This document shows positions 37,646 through 47,224 of a stretch of 64,000 nt of DNA, one piece after another; the stretch's first letter is position 1, and every line of letters starts with the position of its first letter. The notes beneath the pieces are model-generated. The model saw nothing but the letters and a program-made list of their open reading frames with translations, had not been told where the DNA came from and searched no databases. The DNA is taken from contig NZ_JAPUBN010000018.1 in assembly GCF_026966905.1 (NCBI RefSeq), positions 203,218 through 267,217 on the forward strand, given 5' to 3'. Both the position numbers and the translations under genes were made by a program. This DNA is from Marinomonas phaeophyticola. Its GTDB lineage: Bacteria; Pseudomonadota; Gammaproteobacteria; Pseudomonadales; Marinomonadaceae.

Positions 37646-38152
37646 TTAAACACCCATTGACCAACTAAAATCGGTTGCTTTAATAAAGGCATGAATAAAG
37701 CGCTCAATCCCTTGCTGATCCTCTATAGAAAAGCGATTTTTTATTGGACTGTCTAAATCTAACACACCAACTAATCGGCCTTCGACAACGATCGGAATCA
37801 CTAATTCAGATGCTGTGTCGCCATCGCAGGCAATGTGCCCAGAAAAACCATGGACATCATCCACTCGTTGCACTGCTTGCGTTCTAGCGGCGGCACCACA
37901 AACACCTTTTGAAAACGGAATACGTGTGCAAGCCACTTTACCAACATAAGGGCCTAAAATCAGTTCGTCTTCTCTCGCAAAATAAAAACCAGACCAATTT
38001 AAGTCAGGAACACTTTGCATAATAAAGGCGGCCAATTGTGCGGCATTACAAATTAGGTCTCGTTCGTCATAAAGTAGCCCCTCTAGTTGAGACTCTAATT
38101 CTTTATAAAAAACGGTTTTAGGGAGAGAGGTATCCACTGTAATTTCAAACAT
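37646..38152 (-). CDS. msrC: Free methionine-R-sulfoxide reductase (GAF domain)
   Basis: A 168-residue single-GAF enzyme that reduces free L-methionine-R-sulfoxide. The three catalytic cysteines are visible in VACTRIPFSKGVCGAA and GHIACDGD, with spacings of 10 and 24 residues exactly as Cys84, Cys94 and Cys118 of the E. coli enzyme. NWSGFYFAR and VGVLDLDSP are further family motifs. It is cytoplasmic and a single-gene unit on the minus strand. An oxidative-damage repair role is consistent with the family. Confidence 0.93.
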   Translation of the reverse strand: MFEITVDTSLPKTVFYKELESQLEGLLYDERDLICNAAQLAAFIMQSVPDLNWSGFYFAREDELILGPYVGKVACTRIPFSKGVCGAAARTQAVQRVDDVHGFSGHIACDGDTASELVIPIVVEGRLVGVLDLDSPIKNRFSIEDQQGIERFIHAFIKATDFSWSMGV

Positions 38153-38217
38153 TTTGTATTTACCTGAAGCGACGAAAAAGAAAGTGATAATAGAGACTAA
38201 TAGGCAAAAAAAGCAAT

Positions 38218-38251
38218 AAAAAAGCCGTACTTAGAAAAAACGTACGGCTTT
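38218..38251 (-). terminator. Intrinsic terminator of the pst-phoU operon
   Basis: On the minus strand AAAGCCGTAC-loop-GTACGGCTTT is a 10-bp stem with an 11-base loop, followed by a T-run (38218-38223 read in reverse). It lies about 30 bases after the phoU stop at 38282. Confidence 0.9.
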
Positions 38252-38281
38252 GAATCAGAACTTCAATTATTTAAGTTGTCA

Positions 38282-38989
38282 CTATTTCACTTCACTATCA
38301 ATTTCAGAGATAGGAATATGACGAACATCAACACCTTTAATCATATACACCAAATGCTGGCAAATATGACGCGCGTAATCACCAATACGCTCAAGGGAGC
38401 GCAATACCCAAATGACATTGAGGACTCGGGTAATACTGCGTGGGTCTTCCATCATATAAGTCACTAACGAACGAATCGCCGTCTTATATTCCATATCAAC
38501 ATTACGATCACGTTTCGCCACCTTGATCGCCGCGTCTAAATCTAAACGAGCGTAGGCATCAAGCGAGTCATGCACCATGGAAGAAACCATTTGCCCAATG
38601 CGGTTAATTTCAACATAACCACGAGGGGACTCCCCTTCTTCGATTAAAGCGATGGTCAGAGATGCAATTTTTTTCGCTTCATCCCCCATTCTCTCCAACT
38701 CACCAACGGCTTTGCTAATCGACATAATTAAACGTAAATCAGATGCCGCTGGCTGACGACGGGCTAAGATACGAGTACATTCTTCGTCAATTAAGCCATC
38801 CAGCTGATTTACTGTAGCGTCTTTATCTTTAACATCTTCCGCCAAGCTGCCATCGCTGTCTAATAACGCTTGTACTGAATCACTCACTTGATTTTCAACA
38901 ACGCCGCCCATCGTTAAAAAGTGCTGACGCAACGTTTCCAACTCAAGGTTAAACTGCTGAGAAATATGATCTGTTGTTAATTCTTTCAT
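38282..38989 (-). CDS. phoU: Phosphate signalling protein PhoU
   Basis: A 235-residue all-helical protein built from two three-helix repeats. It links the Pst transporter to PhoR and represses the Pho regulon at high phosphate. The metal-binding repeat motifs are visible around ERMGDEAKKIASL and LERIGDYARHICQ, matching the E(D)xxxD pattern of PhoU. The length equals E. coli PhoU (241) within a few residues. It is last gene of pstSCAB-phoU, 23 bases after pstB. Confidence 0.95.
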   Translation of the reverse strand: MKELTTDHISQQFNLELETLRQHFLTMGGVVENQVSDSVQALLDSDGSLAEDVKDKDATVNQLDGLIDEECTRILARRQPAASDLRLIMSISKAVGELERMGDEAKKIASLTIALIEEGESPRGYVEINRIGQMVSSMVHDSLDAYARLDLDAAIKVAKRDRNVDMEYKTAIRSLVTYMMEDPRSITRVLNVIWVLRSLERIGDYARHICQHLVYMIKGVDVRHIPISEIDSEVK

Positions 38990-39012
38990 TATCTTCGTCC
39001 CCTGCCTTAAGC

Positions 39013-39843
39013 CTAACCGTAACGACCTGTAATGTAGTCTTCTGTCTGTTTCTTCTCAGGATTCGTGAACAAGGTATTAGTATCACCAAATTCGATCAAA
39101 TCCCCCATATACATAAAGGCCGTATAGTCAGAGACTCGTGCGGCTTGTTGCATATTGTGTGTCACAATAACAATGGTGAAATCATTTTTTAGCTCATGAA
39201 TCAGCTCTTCAATTTTCAATGTTGAAATAGGATCCAAGGCGGATGCAGGCTCATCTAATAACAAAACTTCCGGCTTAACTGCTACCGTACGAGCAATTAC
39301 GAGACGCTGCTGTTGACCACCCGACATACCTAGAGCACTTTCATGCAAACGGTCTTTTACTTCATCCCATAAAGCTGCGGAACGTAACGCCCATTCAACG
39401 GTTTCATCTAACACGCGTTTTTTGTTAATTCCTTGTATACGCAAGCCATAAGCCACATTCTCATAGATACTCTTCGGGAATGGATTTGGTTTCTGAAATA
39501 CCATACCGACACGACGGCGCAATTCGGCAACATCCGTACCCTTTTGATAAATATTCGTATCATGCAGGTTGATATCGCCCGTGATACGGCACGCATCCAC
39601 TAAGTCATTCATACGGTTAAAGCAACGTAATAAAGTGGATTTACCACAGCCAGAAGGGCCAATAAATGCCGTTACTTTTTTTTCAGGGATAATCATATTT
39701 ACCCCTTTCAGTGCTTCTTTCTCACCGTAATAAAGATGTAAGTCATCCACTGACAAGCAAATTTTTTCGTCTTCAATGTTCAGCGCTTGCTGGCTACGTT
39801 TCATTGCCGAAATGTCAATTGAGTGTGTCTTTGTTTCGCTCAT
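39013..39843 (-). CDS. pstB: Phosphate ABC transporter ATP-binding protein PstB
   Basis: A 276-residue ATPase: [18 protein letters not shown] near the N-terminus, Walker [14 protein letters not shown], PstB-type [17 protein letters not shown], signature [14 protein letters not shown], Walker [15 protein letters not shown] and H-loop [13 protein letters not shown]. It energises uptake through PstCA. It sits between pstA and phoU on the minus strand with short gaps. Confidence 0.96.
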   Translation of the reverse strand: MSETKTHSIDISAMKRSQQALNIEDEKICLSVDDLHLYYGEKEALKGVNMIIPEKKVTAFIGPSGCGKSTLLRCFNRMNDLVDACRITGDINLHDTNIYQKGTDVAELRRRVGMVFQKPNPFPKSIYENVAYGLRIQGINKKRVLDETVEWALRSAALWDEVKDRLHESALGMSGGQQQRLVIARTVAVKPEVLLLDEPASALDPISTLKIEELIHELKNDFTIVIVTHNMQQAARVSDYTAFMYMGDLIEFGDTNTLFTNPEKKQTEDYITGRYG

Positions 39844-39864
39844 AATAGTCTCTTCTCCGCCAGC

Positions 39865-41571
39865 TTACATTTCTAGCGATTTATATTTTTCACGTAGATG
39901 GTTACGAATGGTAACCGCCGAAAAATTCAATAATGCAATCACAATCACCAATAATAATGCGGTCGCATAAACCAGTGGTCGTGCTGCTTCAACATTTGGA
40001 CTTTGGAAACCAACATCATAGATATGGAAACCTAGGTGCATGAATTTTTGATCTAAATGGATAAAAGGGTAATTGCCATCTAGTGGTAACGACGGCGCTA
40101 ATTTCACGACACCAACCAACATCAAAGGAGCCACTTCACCTGCCGCGCGTGCCACAGCCAAAATCACGCCTGTCATAATGGCGGGGCTGGCCATAGGTAG
40201 TACCACTCTCCATAACGTTTCTGCTTTAGTCGCACCAAGAGCCAAACTGCCTTCACGTACATTACGAGGAATTCGTGATAATCCTTCTTCTGTTGCAACA
40301 ATTACCACAGGGACCGTTAACAAAGCCAAAGTAATCGATGCCCACATTAAACCGCCAGTACCAAAGGTAGGCGAAGGTAACGCTTCTGGAAAGAACGCTT
40401 GGTCAATGGAAGATCCCATAAAGTAGATAAAAAAACCTAAACCAAACACACCGTATACGATGGAAGGTACGCCTGCTAAGTTATTTACGGCAATACGGAT
40501 AACTCGTGTTAACACCCCTTGAGTTGCGTACTCACGTAGATAAACGGCAGCAACCACACCAAAAGGTGTCACCAAAACAGTCATCAGTAATACCATCATC
40601 ACAGTACCGAAGATTGCCGGAAAAACACCACCTTCCGTATTTGCTTCACGAGGCTCGTCAGATAAAAACTCCCATAACTTAGACCCATAGAAACCAAGCT
40701 TGTCAAGCACGCTCATAGAGTTAGGCAAATAGGCACGAACAATTTTGGCAACACTTTGCTCAATAATGGTTCCATCCATCGCTTCTACAAGAATCGTATC
40801 ACGATTAATTTGTGTATATAAATCAATCAGCTTTTGCTGTAATACCTTATATTCTTCATCAAAAACCGCACGCTCTGACTCAAGATCGGCCATACGCTCT
40901 GGCGTTAATTGGTTTTCTAAAACATACCCTCGTTGCTGCAAACGTAGGCGCTCTAAACCATAATTGATCTTGCCAATATCATGCTTTTCAACTTGGTAAA
41001 TTTCTTCATGAATCGCTAACGCTCGCTCTATACGTTCTTGTAAAGTTGCCCATGTAGCCAATGAGGAATCCGTTGGGGCTTTATCCTCTGTAGAGGCAAC
41101 AATATTGCCATTTTCTTTTACCGCTAACAGGTAGCCATACATATTGCCCCATTCACGACGCTCCGCCGCAAATAACATTTCAGGGCGCGTTACCTCCTCC
41201 ATGTAATTATCGATTACCCAACGAAAGTCAGCACCATAAACATCACGATTACCTACTTTCATCAAAGTACGTTGCATGACTGTGATGGATTCATCGACTT
41301 CGATCCCAGCTTCAATCAACTGGGCCGATGGGACATCAACACTCTCAACTTGCTCAGCAACGATTTTATAAGACTCATTGCCTGGCAACGCATAGCGTCC
41401 CTCAACAATGTCTGCTGGCCAAAAATGACCTAGACCTCGAACGGCAATTAACAATAGTAAGCCAACCACCATGATCACGGAGATTGCTACTGCGCCAGCG
41501 TTAAGCCAAACCCATGGCTCACCTGACTTAACCCAACCCGATACGGATGTTTTCTTCATTGTTACTCTCAC
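39865..41571 (-). CDS. pstA: Phosphate ABC transporter permease PstA (long form)
   Basis: 568 residues, almost twice E. coli PstA (296). An N-terminal membrane helix (~20-45) is followed by a periplasmic/coiled insertion up to ~300 (RMADLESERAVFDEEYKVLQ looks like coiled coil), then the conserved permease core with PFGVVAAVYLREYA, NNLAGVPSIVYGVFGLGFF and EGSLALGATKAETLWRVVLP. Long PstA and PstC forms are typical of Pseudomonas and marine gammaproteobacteria. It is located between pstC and pstB, 10 bases after pstC. Confidence 0.94.
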   Translation of the reverse strand: MRVTMKKTSVSGWVKSGEPWVWLNAGAVAISVIMVVGLLLLIAVRGLGHFWPADIVEGRYALPGNESYKIVAEQVESVDVPSAQLIEAGIEVDESITVMQRTLMKVGNRDVYGADFRWVIDNYMEEVTRPEMLFAAERREWGNMYGYLLAVKENGNIVASTEDKAPTDSSLATWATLQERIERALAIHEEIYQVEKHDIGKINYGLERLRLQQRGYVLENQLTPERMADLESERAVFDEEYKVLQQKLIDLYTQINRDTILVEAMDGTIIEQSVAKIVRAYLPNSMSVLDKLGFYGSKLWEFLSDEPREANTEGGVFPAIFGTVMMVLLMTVLVTPFGVVAAVYLREYATQGVLTRVIRIAVNNLAGVPSIVYGVFGLGFFIYFMGSSIDQAFFPEALPSPTFGTGGLMWASITLALLTVPVVIVATEEGLSRIPRNVREGSLALGATKAETLWRVVLPMASPAIMTGVILAVARAAGEVAPLMLVGVVKLAPSLPLDGNYPFIHLDQKFMHLGFHIYDVGFQSPNVEAARPLVYATALLLVIVIALLNFSAVTIRNHLREKYKSLEM

Positions 41572-41581
41572 TTAGAATAAG

Positions 41582-43837
41582 TTACAGCGAACCGTATTTT
41601 TTACGTAAATGCTGACGAACGGTTTCTGCAATGGTATTCACCACAAAGGTGAAGATAAACAGAACGAACGCCGCTAAAAATAGAATTCGATAATGGGAGC
41701 TATCTACTTCAGACTCAGGTACTTCTACCGCTAAGTTGGCGGCCAATGTCCGCATTCCCTCAAAGATATTGAAATCCATTATCGGAGTGTTACCTGTCGC
41801 CATCAGTACAATCATGGTTTCACCAACAGCACGGCCCATACCAATCATGACAGCCGAAAAAATACCTGGACTCGCTGTGGGCAACACGACTCTAACCATG
41901 GTTTGCCAATAGGTAGCGCCTAACGCCAAGGACCCTTGAGTCAAGGCTTTTGGCACGCTAAAAATAGCGTCTTCGGTAATCGAGAAGATCGTTGGAATAA
42001 CCGCAAATCCCATAGCAAAGCCCACTACTAAGGCATTACGTTGGTCAAAAGTGATACCCAAATCATTGGTTACCCATGAACGGATATTGCCATCAAAAAA
42101 GTTAAGCTCGATCACAGGACTCATGGCCACACAGAACCACCCCAGTAAGACCACTACTGGAATCAGAATCAGAGGCTGCCATCCTTCTGGTAATAACCAG
42201 CGAATTTGAGCGGGTAGACGCGACCAAATATAAGCAAAGGCTAAAATACCAACAGGTAGAATAATAAGAATACTAAAGGCGGCGGCTAAATTTTCTTCTA
42301 AGAAAGGAGCAAAAAATAATCCAGCTAAGAAACCTAAAATTACCGTAGGAAGTGCTTCCATTAATTCAATAACAGGCTTCACCTTACGACGCAATTTCGG
42401 CGCCATAAAGTACGCTGTATAAATCGCACCACAAATAGCTAATGGCACGGCCATCAACATTGCATAGAAGGCGGCTTTAAGCGTACCAAATGCCAATGGC
42501 ATCAAGCTGTATTTTGGCTCAAAATCGTTATTAGCAGCTGAAGACTGCCAAGTGTAAGTAGGTTCTTGGTAGCCTTCATACCAAACTTGATTCCATAATG
42601 AAGACCAAGAGACTTCTGGATGCTCATTATCAACGTGATACACTTGAATGCCACTACTGTCTTCAATTAACAACGCATTTGCTCGAGGGGAAAAGGCAAT
42701 CAAATGCGCCGTTTCATCACTTAAACGCTCGTTAATCACTTGTCTTTCAGAGGTGGCATTATATATAGCAATAACACCACGATCATCCAAGGTCGCAAAA
42801 CCTTTACGACGATGCTCCATGGCAATATTCTCAATGGAAACAGGCTGCTTCACATCACGAATAAAGGTCAGAATTTCTTCGTTGTCCGCATTACGAACGT
42901 TAAACCATTGGCTGACTCGGCCCGATGTATCCGCCACCATAATGGAAGACTGACCTAGCAAATAAGTCATGGAGACAACTTGAGCATCGCCTTTGGTTAA
43001 CTCAAATTGTGCTTTTAAGTTGATGTCATCATAATCTCGTAAATCAAATTCCGTCAAAGAACCTTGAACCGAAGCAACGTATAAATAACGTTGGTCACCA
43101 CTTACTAACATTTCGGCCGTGTTTGGCACAAAAGGAAGTGCTTGTGTGGTTTCGGTTAACTCAACTTCTTCCGTAATAAAGTTAACTTCTTTGTCTAGTT
43201 TCGTAATTGCACTTTTAGAGTCACCTAAACTGGCTATCGTTAACTTGTCTTCACTATCACGTAAAGCCAATTTGCGAATAGCAAAATCTCCTGCTGAAAT
43301 ACCGTCTGTACCATAAGGGTATTCAACCACGGGGCGAATCTGTCTATTGCCGTCTGGATAGGAAATGATATATTTGTGTTTAGCTAATAAAACACGGCCA
43401 TCTTCGTAACCAAAACCTAAAAGAAAGCTGGTATCCGATTCAACCGCAAAAGCCGTTACCTTCGCATCAATTGGGTTTTCTACTTGCTCGATTACTGAGC
43501 CATCAGCGGTGGAGAAAAAGATTATATTACCTGACTCAGAAACGCGCATCCCTACTTCGGTCTGCTCTTCTGTGGTCAAATACAAACTTGCACCTTGCTC
43601 TTTAGCTGGTAAATCGTAGGCCGCTCTTTTATCTACCTCTGCCCCTGAGAACAAAGGCATTACTTCATATAGTAAATAGAAACAGATCAAGAGAACCGCC
43701 AAAATCACACTACAACCACCAATGGCAATACCAACAGTGGCTGATCGATCTTTCAGCGCTCGAACCTTCCTATGACGCAGCAAAGCAGGCGTATTGAAAT
43801 CCAACTCCGGAATATTACGGTCAGTTAATTTACTCAT
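41582..43837 (-). CDS. pstC: Phosphate ABC transporter permease PstC (long form)
   Basis: 751 residues, against 319 for E. coli PstC. An N-terminal helix (~35-65) is followed by a ~370-residue extracytoplasmic domain with repeating strands that resembles a WD40-like beta-propeller (IEQVENPIDAKVTAF, GRVSQWFNV, RKGFATLDDRGVIAIYNA). Residues ~445-751 are the permease core with PLAICGAIYTAYFM, MEALPTVILGFLAGLFF and QGSLALGATYWQTMVRVVLP. The propeller could tune PstS docking or signalling; this is inference. It follows pstS behind an attenuator hairpin. Confidence 0.94.
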   Translation of the reverse strand: MSKLTDRNIPELDFNTPALLRHRKVRALKDRSATVGIAIGGCSVILAVLLICFYLLYEVMPLFSGAEVDKRAAYDLPAKEQGASLYLTTEEQTEVGMRVSESGNIIFFSTADGSVIEQVENPIDAKVTAFAVESDTSFLLGFGYEDGRVLLAKHKYIISYPDGNRQIRPVVEYPYGTDGISAGDFAIRKLALRDSEDKLTIASLGDSKSAITKLDKEVNFITEEVELTETTQALPFVPNTAEMLVSGDQRYLYVASVQGSLTEFDLRDYDDINLKAQFELTKGDAQVVSMTYLLGQSSIMVADTSGRVSQWFNVRNADNEEILTFIRDVKQPVSIENIAMEHRRKGFATLDDRGVIAIYNATSERQVINERLSDETAHLIAFSPRANALLIEDSSGIQVYHVDNEHPEVSWSSLWNQVWYEGYQEPTYTWQSSAANNDFEPKYSLMPLAFGTLKAAFYAMLMAVPLAICGAIYTAYFMAPKLRRKVKPVIELMEALPTVILGFLAGLFFAPFLEENLAAAFSILIILPVGILAFAYIWSRLPAQIRWLLPEGWQPLILIPVVVLLGWFCVAMSPVIELNFFDGNIRSWVTNDLGITFDQRNALVVGFAMGFAVIPTIFSITEDAIFSVPKALTQGSLALGATYWQTMVRVVLPTASPGIFSAVMIGMGRAVGETMIVLMATGNTPIMDFNIFEGMRTLAANLAVEVPESEVDSSHYRILFLAAFVLFIFTFVVNTIAETVRQHLRKKYGSL

Positions 43838-43882
43838 CCGAACTCATCTTTATTACAAAATTATGACAACGTTGAAAGCAAC

Positions 43883-43917
43883 AAAAACAGGAGAAGTCGA
43901 AACTCTCCTGTTTTTTT
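43883..43917 (-). terminator. Attenuator hairpin between pstS and pstC
   Basis: ACAGGAGA and TCTCCTGT pair across a 9-base loop, with A- and T-runs on both sides; read on the minus strand the stem ends in TTTTTG. It lies about 30 bases after the pstS stop, so part of the transcripts would end here and PstS would be made in excess over the membrane complex. Confidence 0.8.
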
Positions 43918-43946
43918 ACCTCTTAGATCACTAGTTCAAAATCGAA

Positions 43947-44921
43947 TTAGTTGATACCAAGATCTTTCAAGTACTTGTTAGCAACTTTTGCTGGTAAAGG
44001 AACATAGCCGTCTTTAACAACAACTTCTTGACCAGTTTTAGAAAGCACCATCTTAACGAACTCACGCTCTAGTGGCGCAAGTGGTTTGTTAGGTGCTTTG
44101 TTTACATAAACCCATAAGAAACGTGATAACGGGTAGGCGCCTGTCGCTGCATTCTCAATAGTTGCATCGATGTATTTGCCATCAGATTTCTTAGAAATTG
44201 CAACCGCACGTACAGAAGACGTTTTATAACCAATACCTGAATAGCCGATGCCATTCAAAGAAGTCGATACAGATTGAACAACAGAAGCGGAACCTGGCTG
44301 CTCATTAACGCTGTTTTTGTAATCACCTTTGAAAAGTGCATTCGCTTTAAAGTAGCCATACGTACCAGATACAGAGTTACGACCAAACAGCTGAATATCA
44401 CGGTTAGCCCATGCACCGGTTAGACCCGCTTTACCCCAATTAGTAATGTCTTCGCTATGACCGCCTTTACGAGTAGAAGAGAAAATCGCATCAACTTCAG
44501 GCAGTGACAAACCTTTTACTGGGTTATCTTTATGTACGAAAACCGCTAGAGCATCGATCGCAACGGGAATTGCCGTAGGAGCATAACCGTACTTTTTCTC
44601 AAACGCCGCCACTTCTTTGTCTTTCATCTTACGAGACATAGGGCCGAAGTTAGATGTACCTTCTGTTAAAGCTGGTGGCGCAGTAGAAGAGCCAGCCGCT
44701 TGAATTTGAATATTAACGTTTGGATATAGGCGTTTAAAATCTTCAGCCCATAATGTCATCAAGTTAGCCAACGTATCAGAACCAACACTTGATACATTTC
44801 CTGATACGCCACTTGCTTTAGTGTAAGAAGGAAGCATTGGATCAATATCAGCCATTGCGTTAGCAGAAACACCAACAGCCGCTGCCATTGTTAAACCTAC
44901 AACTAAATTTTTCATCATCAT
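43947..44921 (-). CDS. pstS: Phosphate ABC transporter periplasmic binding protein PstS
   Basis: A 324-residue phosphate-binding protein of the short PstS type. The signal peptide [24 protein letters not shown] is followed by [44 protein letters not shown] (phosphate loop) and [13 protein letters not shown], which hold the anion-binding Ser/Thr/Arg residues. It leads pstSCAB-phoU and has a Pho box at 44998-45017. The start may be any of the three initial Met codons; the downstream one lies closest to a good ribosome site. Confidence 0.95.
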   Translation of the reverse strand: MMMKNLVVGLTMAAAVGVSANAMADIDPMLPSYTKASGVSGNVSSVGSDTLANLMTLWAEDFKRLYPNVNIQIQAAGSSTAPPALTEGTSNFGPMSRKMKDKEVAAFEKKYGYAPTAIPVAIDALAVFVHKDNPVKGLSLPEVDAIFSSTRKGGHSEDITNWGKAGLTGAWANRDIQLFGRNSVSGTYGYFKANALFKGDYKNSVNEQPGSASVVQSVSTSLNGIGYSGIGYKTSSVRAVAISKKSDGKYIDATIENAATGAYPLSRFLWVYVNKAPNKPLAPLEREFVKMVLSKTGQEVVVKDGYVPLPAKVANKYLKDLGIN

Positions 44922-44997
44922 ATCAACCTCAGTGGTTACATCTAATTAAAAGAGAAAAGCCGTTTACCTTTACGATGATTGATACTATAAAAGACAA

Positions 44998-45017
44998 ATG
45001 TGACAGTTATGTTAAAG
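44998..45017 (-). promoter_or_regulatory. Pho box upstream of pstS
   Basis: On the minus strand CTTTAACATAACTGTCACAT: the downstream half CTGTCAC is perfect and identical to that of the phoB Pho box, the upstream half CTTTAAC is weaker, with four A/T bases between. It lies about 77 bases before the pstS start. PhoB activation under phosphate limitation is expected. Confidence 0.72.
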
Positions 45018-45246
45018 AAGAAAAAAGAGTGCTTTTTTTATAAAAACAGCCTTGAGACAAGCGTTACCAAAAAAATGCCCCACTATTAAGGCAAATACCT
45101 AAGAAAGATTTAAGAAAAGATTACCAAAGTAATAACAAAATTTGCATACTTGCTCATATTCAATACACTAGCTATCCAACTATAAAAAAGTATTAAAGAC
45201 CATTAAACAAAATTTTTTGCGTCTTTCTTTGAATGTGAGTATTCCC

Positions 45247-45768
45247 ATGTTAACAATAGTATCTAAAGCTGAGGCCCTCTCCACCATAACTGGAAAATGT
45301 GTTGCTTGGCTTACACTCGCCATGATGTTGCTAACTTGCCTCATCGTCCTTTTACGATATGGTTTTAATATTGGCTCCATCGCGTTACAAGAATCCGTGC
45401 TTTATCTGCATGCATTAGTTTTTATGTTAGGAGCCGCCTACACCTTTAAAGATGATGAACATGTTCGTGTAGACGTTTTCTACCGTACTTTTTCAGCACG
45501 AAAAAAGGCATGGGTGAATATTTTAGGTGGTATTTTCTTTTTATTACCTGTCACCATATACACTAGCTATCTCAGTATCGAATACGTCAGTGCATCATGG
45601 CGGGTACTCGAAACCTCACAAGAACCTGGAGGACTGCCCTTTATCTATCTATTGAAAACGCTTATCCCATTAATGATGATCAGTTTAATCATTCAAGGAG
45701 TAGCCGATATCGGGAAAAACATCGCGATCTTACAAGCTTCCGATAATTCAAATACGGTAAAAGGATAA
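45247..45768 (+). CDS. TRAP transporter small permease (DctQ type)
   Basis: A 173-residue inner-membrane protein with four hydrophobic segments (about residues 15-40, 47-68, 85-108, 130-155), the DctQ fold. Recognisable parts are LLTCLIVLLRYGFNIGSIALQE, HALVFMLGAAYTFKDDEHVR and RVDVFYRTFSARKKAW. I favour ATG 45247 (MLTIVSKAEAL) with GTGAG upstream; a TTG at 45217 is also in frame. It is coupled to the large permease by 4 bases. No binding protein gene is adjacent; two candidates lie at 57943-60471. Confidence 0.88.
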   Translation: MLTIVSKAEALSTITGKCVAWLTLAMMLLTCLIVLLRYGFNIGSIALQESVLYLHALVFMLGAAYTFKDDEHVRVDVFYRTFSARKKAWVNILGGIFFLLPVTIYTSYLSIEYVSASWRVLETSQEPGGLPFIYLLKTLIPLMMISLIIQGVADIGKNIAILQASDNSNTVKG

Positions 45769-45772
45769 TCAA

Positions 45773-47158
45773 ATGATCGAATTGCTTCCTATATGGCTAT
45801 TTGTTGCTGTCTGCATTTGCCTAATGTTTGGTTACCCTGTTGCCTTTTCTCTTGGCGGCACAGCACTGATTTTTGCCGGTGTCGGCAGTTTCATGGGGGT
45901 CTTTGATGGCGTCTTTTTAGAAGCTCTGCCGAATCGGCTCTTTGGTATTATACGAAACGAAACGTTAATCGCGGTTCCTCTGTTTGTCCTAATGGGCGTG
46001 TTACTGGAAAAATCCAAGCTTGCAGAAAAACTATTAGAAAGTATGGCCATGTTGTTTGGAACCTTACGAGGTGGCCTAGGTATTTCCGTTATTCTTGTTG
46101 GTGCACTGCTTGCCGCCAGTACGGGGATTGTGGGTGCAACGGTTGTAACCATGGGGATGATCTCTTTACCTACTATGTTACGTCGGGGTTATGATCCTGC
46201 GCTTGCCGCTGGAACAATTTGTGCCACAGGTACCTTAGGTCAAATCATTCCGCCGTCTATCGCTCTCGTACTTTTGGGCGATGTTATGTCAAATGCGTTC
46301 CAAAAAGCGCAATTAGAAATGGGAATCTTCTCTCCTAAAACTGTTTCTGTTGGTGACTTGTTTGTTGGTGCCTTAATTCCAGGCCTCATTCTTGTCGTTC
46401 TGTATATTGTATATGTCTCTATGGTGGCTTGGTTACAACCCCATAAAGCGCCAGCGGTATCAAAAGAAGAATTACGTCAAGGGGCAACAGAATCCGTAGC
46501 CATTATGCTGATCAAGGGACTTGTGCCTCCATTAGCTCTTATTATCGCTGTGTTAGGTTCTATCCTATCGGGTGTTGCCACACCAACAGAAGCATCTGGT
46601 GTCGGGGCTCTTGGTGCCGCCATCCTCGCTTTTGCTAGTGGTAAGCTTAACTTAGTAACACTGAAAGATGTCGTTTACTCCACCACAAAAGTCACCTCTA
46701 TGGTTTTCTTAATATTGGTGGGCGCGTCTTTGTTCTCGTTAGTATTTAGAGGATTCGGCGGTGAAGAGTTAATTCATGAATTCTTCAACGGCCTACCTGG
46801 TGGTGTTTTTAGTGCCATGATTATTGTCATGATAGTCATGTTCTTGCTTGGCTTCATTCTCGACTTTATTGAAATCACTTTTGTGGTTGTACCAATCGTT
46901 GCACCCGTGTTATTAGCCATGGGATTAGACCCTGTATGGTTAGGTATTATGATGGCAATTAACTTACAAACATCCTTTTTGACACCACCATTTGGCTTCG
47001 CCTTGTTCTATTTACGTGGTGTGGCGCCACCAGAACTCAAAACCTCCTCTATTTATAAAGGCGTTATCCCTTTTATAGGAATACAAATTTTTGTCTTGAT
47101 TTTACTGACTGTTTGGCCTGAGTTAGCAACCTGGCTACCATCAGTTATATACGATTAA
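45773..47158 (+). CDS. TRAP transporter large permease (DctM type)
   Basis: A 461-residue membrane protein of the DctM family, which moves the substrate in symport with Na+. It has 12 or more hydrophobic segments; motifs are FGYPVAFSLGGTALIFAG, NETLIAVPLFVLMGVLLEKS, GTLGQIIPPSIALVLLGD and LTPPFGFALFYLRGVAP. The length is slightly longer than the ~430 norm, with an extra cytoplasmic loop around 205-245, as in the DctM partners of TakP-like binding proteins. A terminator follows at 47166-47187. Confidence 0.9.
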   Translation: MIELLPIWLFVAVCICLMFGYPVAFSLGGTALIFAGVGSFMGVFDGVFLEALPNRLFGIIRNETLIAVPLFVLMGVLLEKSKLAEKLLESMAMLFGTLRGGLGISVILVGALLAASTGIVGATVVTMGMISLPTMLRRGYDPALAAGTICATGTLGQIIPPSIALVLLGDVMSNAFQKAQLEMGIFSPKTVSVGDLFVGALIPGLILVVLYIVYVSMVAWLQPHKAPAVSKEELRQGATESVAIMLIKGLVPPLALIIAVLGSILSGVATPTEASGVGALGAAILAFASGKLNLVTLKDVVYSTTKVTSMVFLILVGASLFSLVFRGFGGEELIHEFFNGLPGGVFSAMIIVMIVMFLLGFILDFIEITFVVVPIVAPVLLAMGLDPVWLGIMMAINLQTSFLTPPFGFALFYLRGVAPPELKTSSIYKGVIPFIGIQIFVLILLTVWPELATWLPSVIYD

Positions 47159-47165
47159 TTTTTAA

Positions 47166-47195
47166 AAGAGCGGCTTAGGTCGCTCTTATTCTTTT
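47166..47195 (+). terminator. Intrinsic terminator after the TRAP permease genes
   Basis: AAGAGCG at 47166-47172 and CGCTCTT at 47181-47187 form a 7-bp stem with an 8-base loop, followed by the T-rich ATTCTTTT. It lies 7 bases after the stop of the large permease. Confidence 0.82.
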
Positions 47196-47224
47196 ACACT
47201 TAACACGGATATAAAGGAAAGCAC

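Noticed and set aside
42648..42953. Open frames of ~100 codons opposite pstC
   Set aside because: They have no ribosome site, lie wholly inside a strong gene on the other strand, and show no recognisable protein features.
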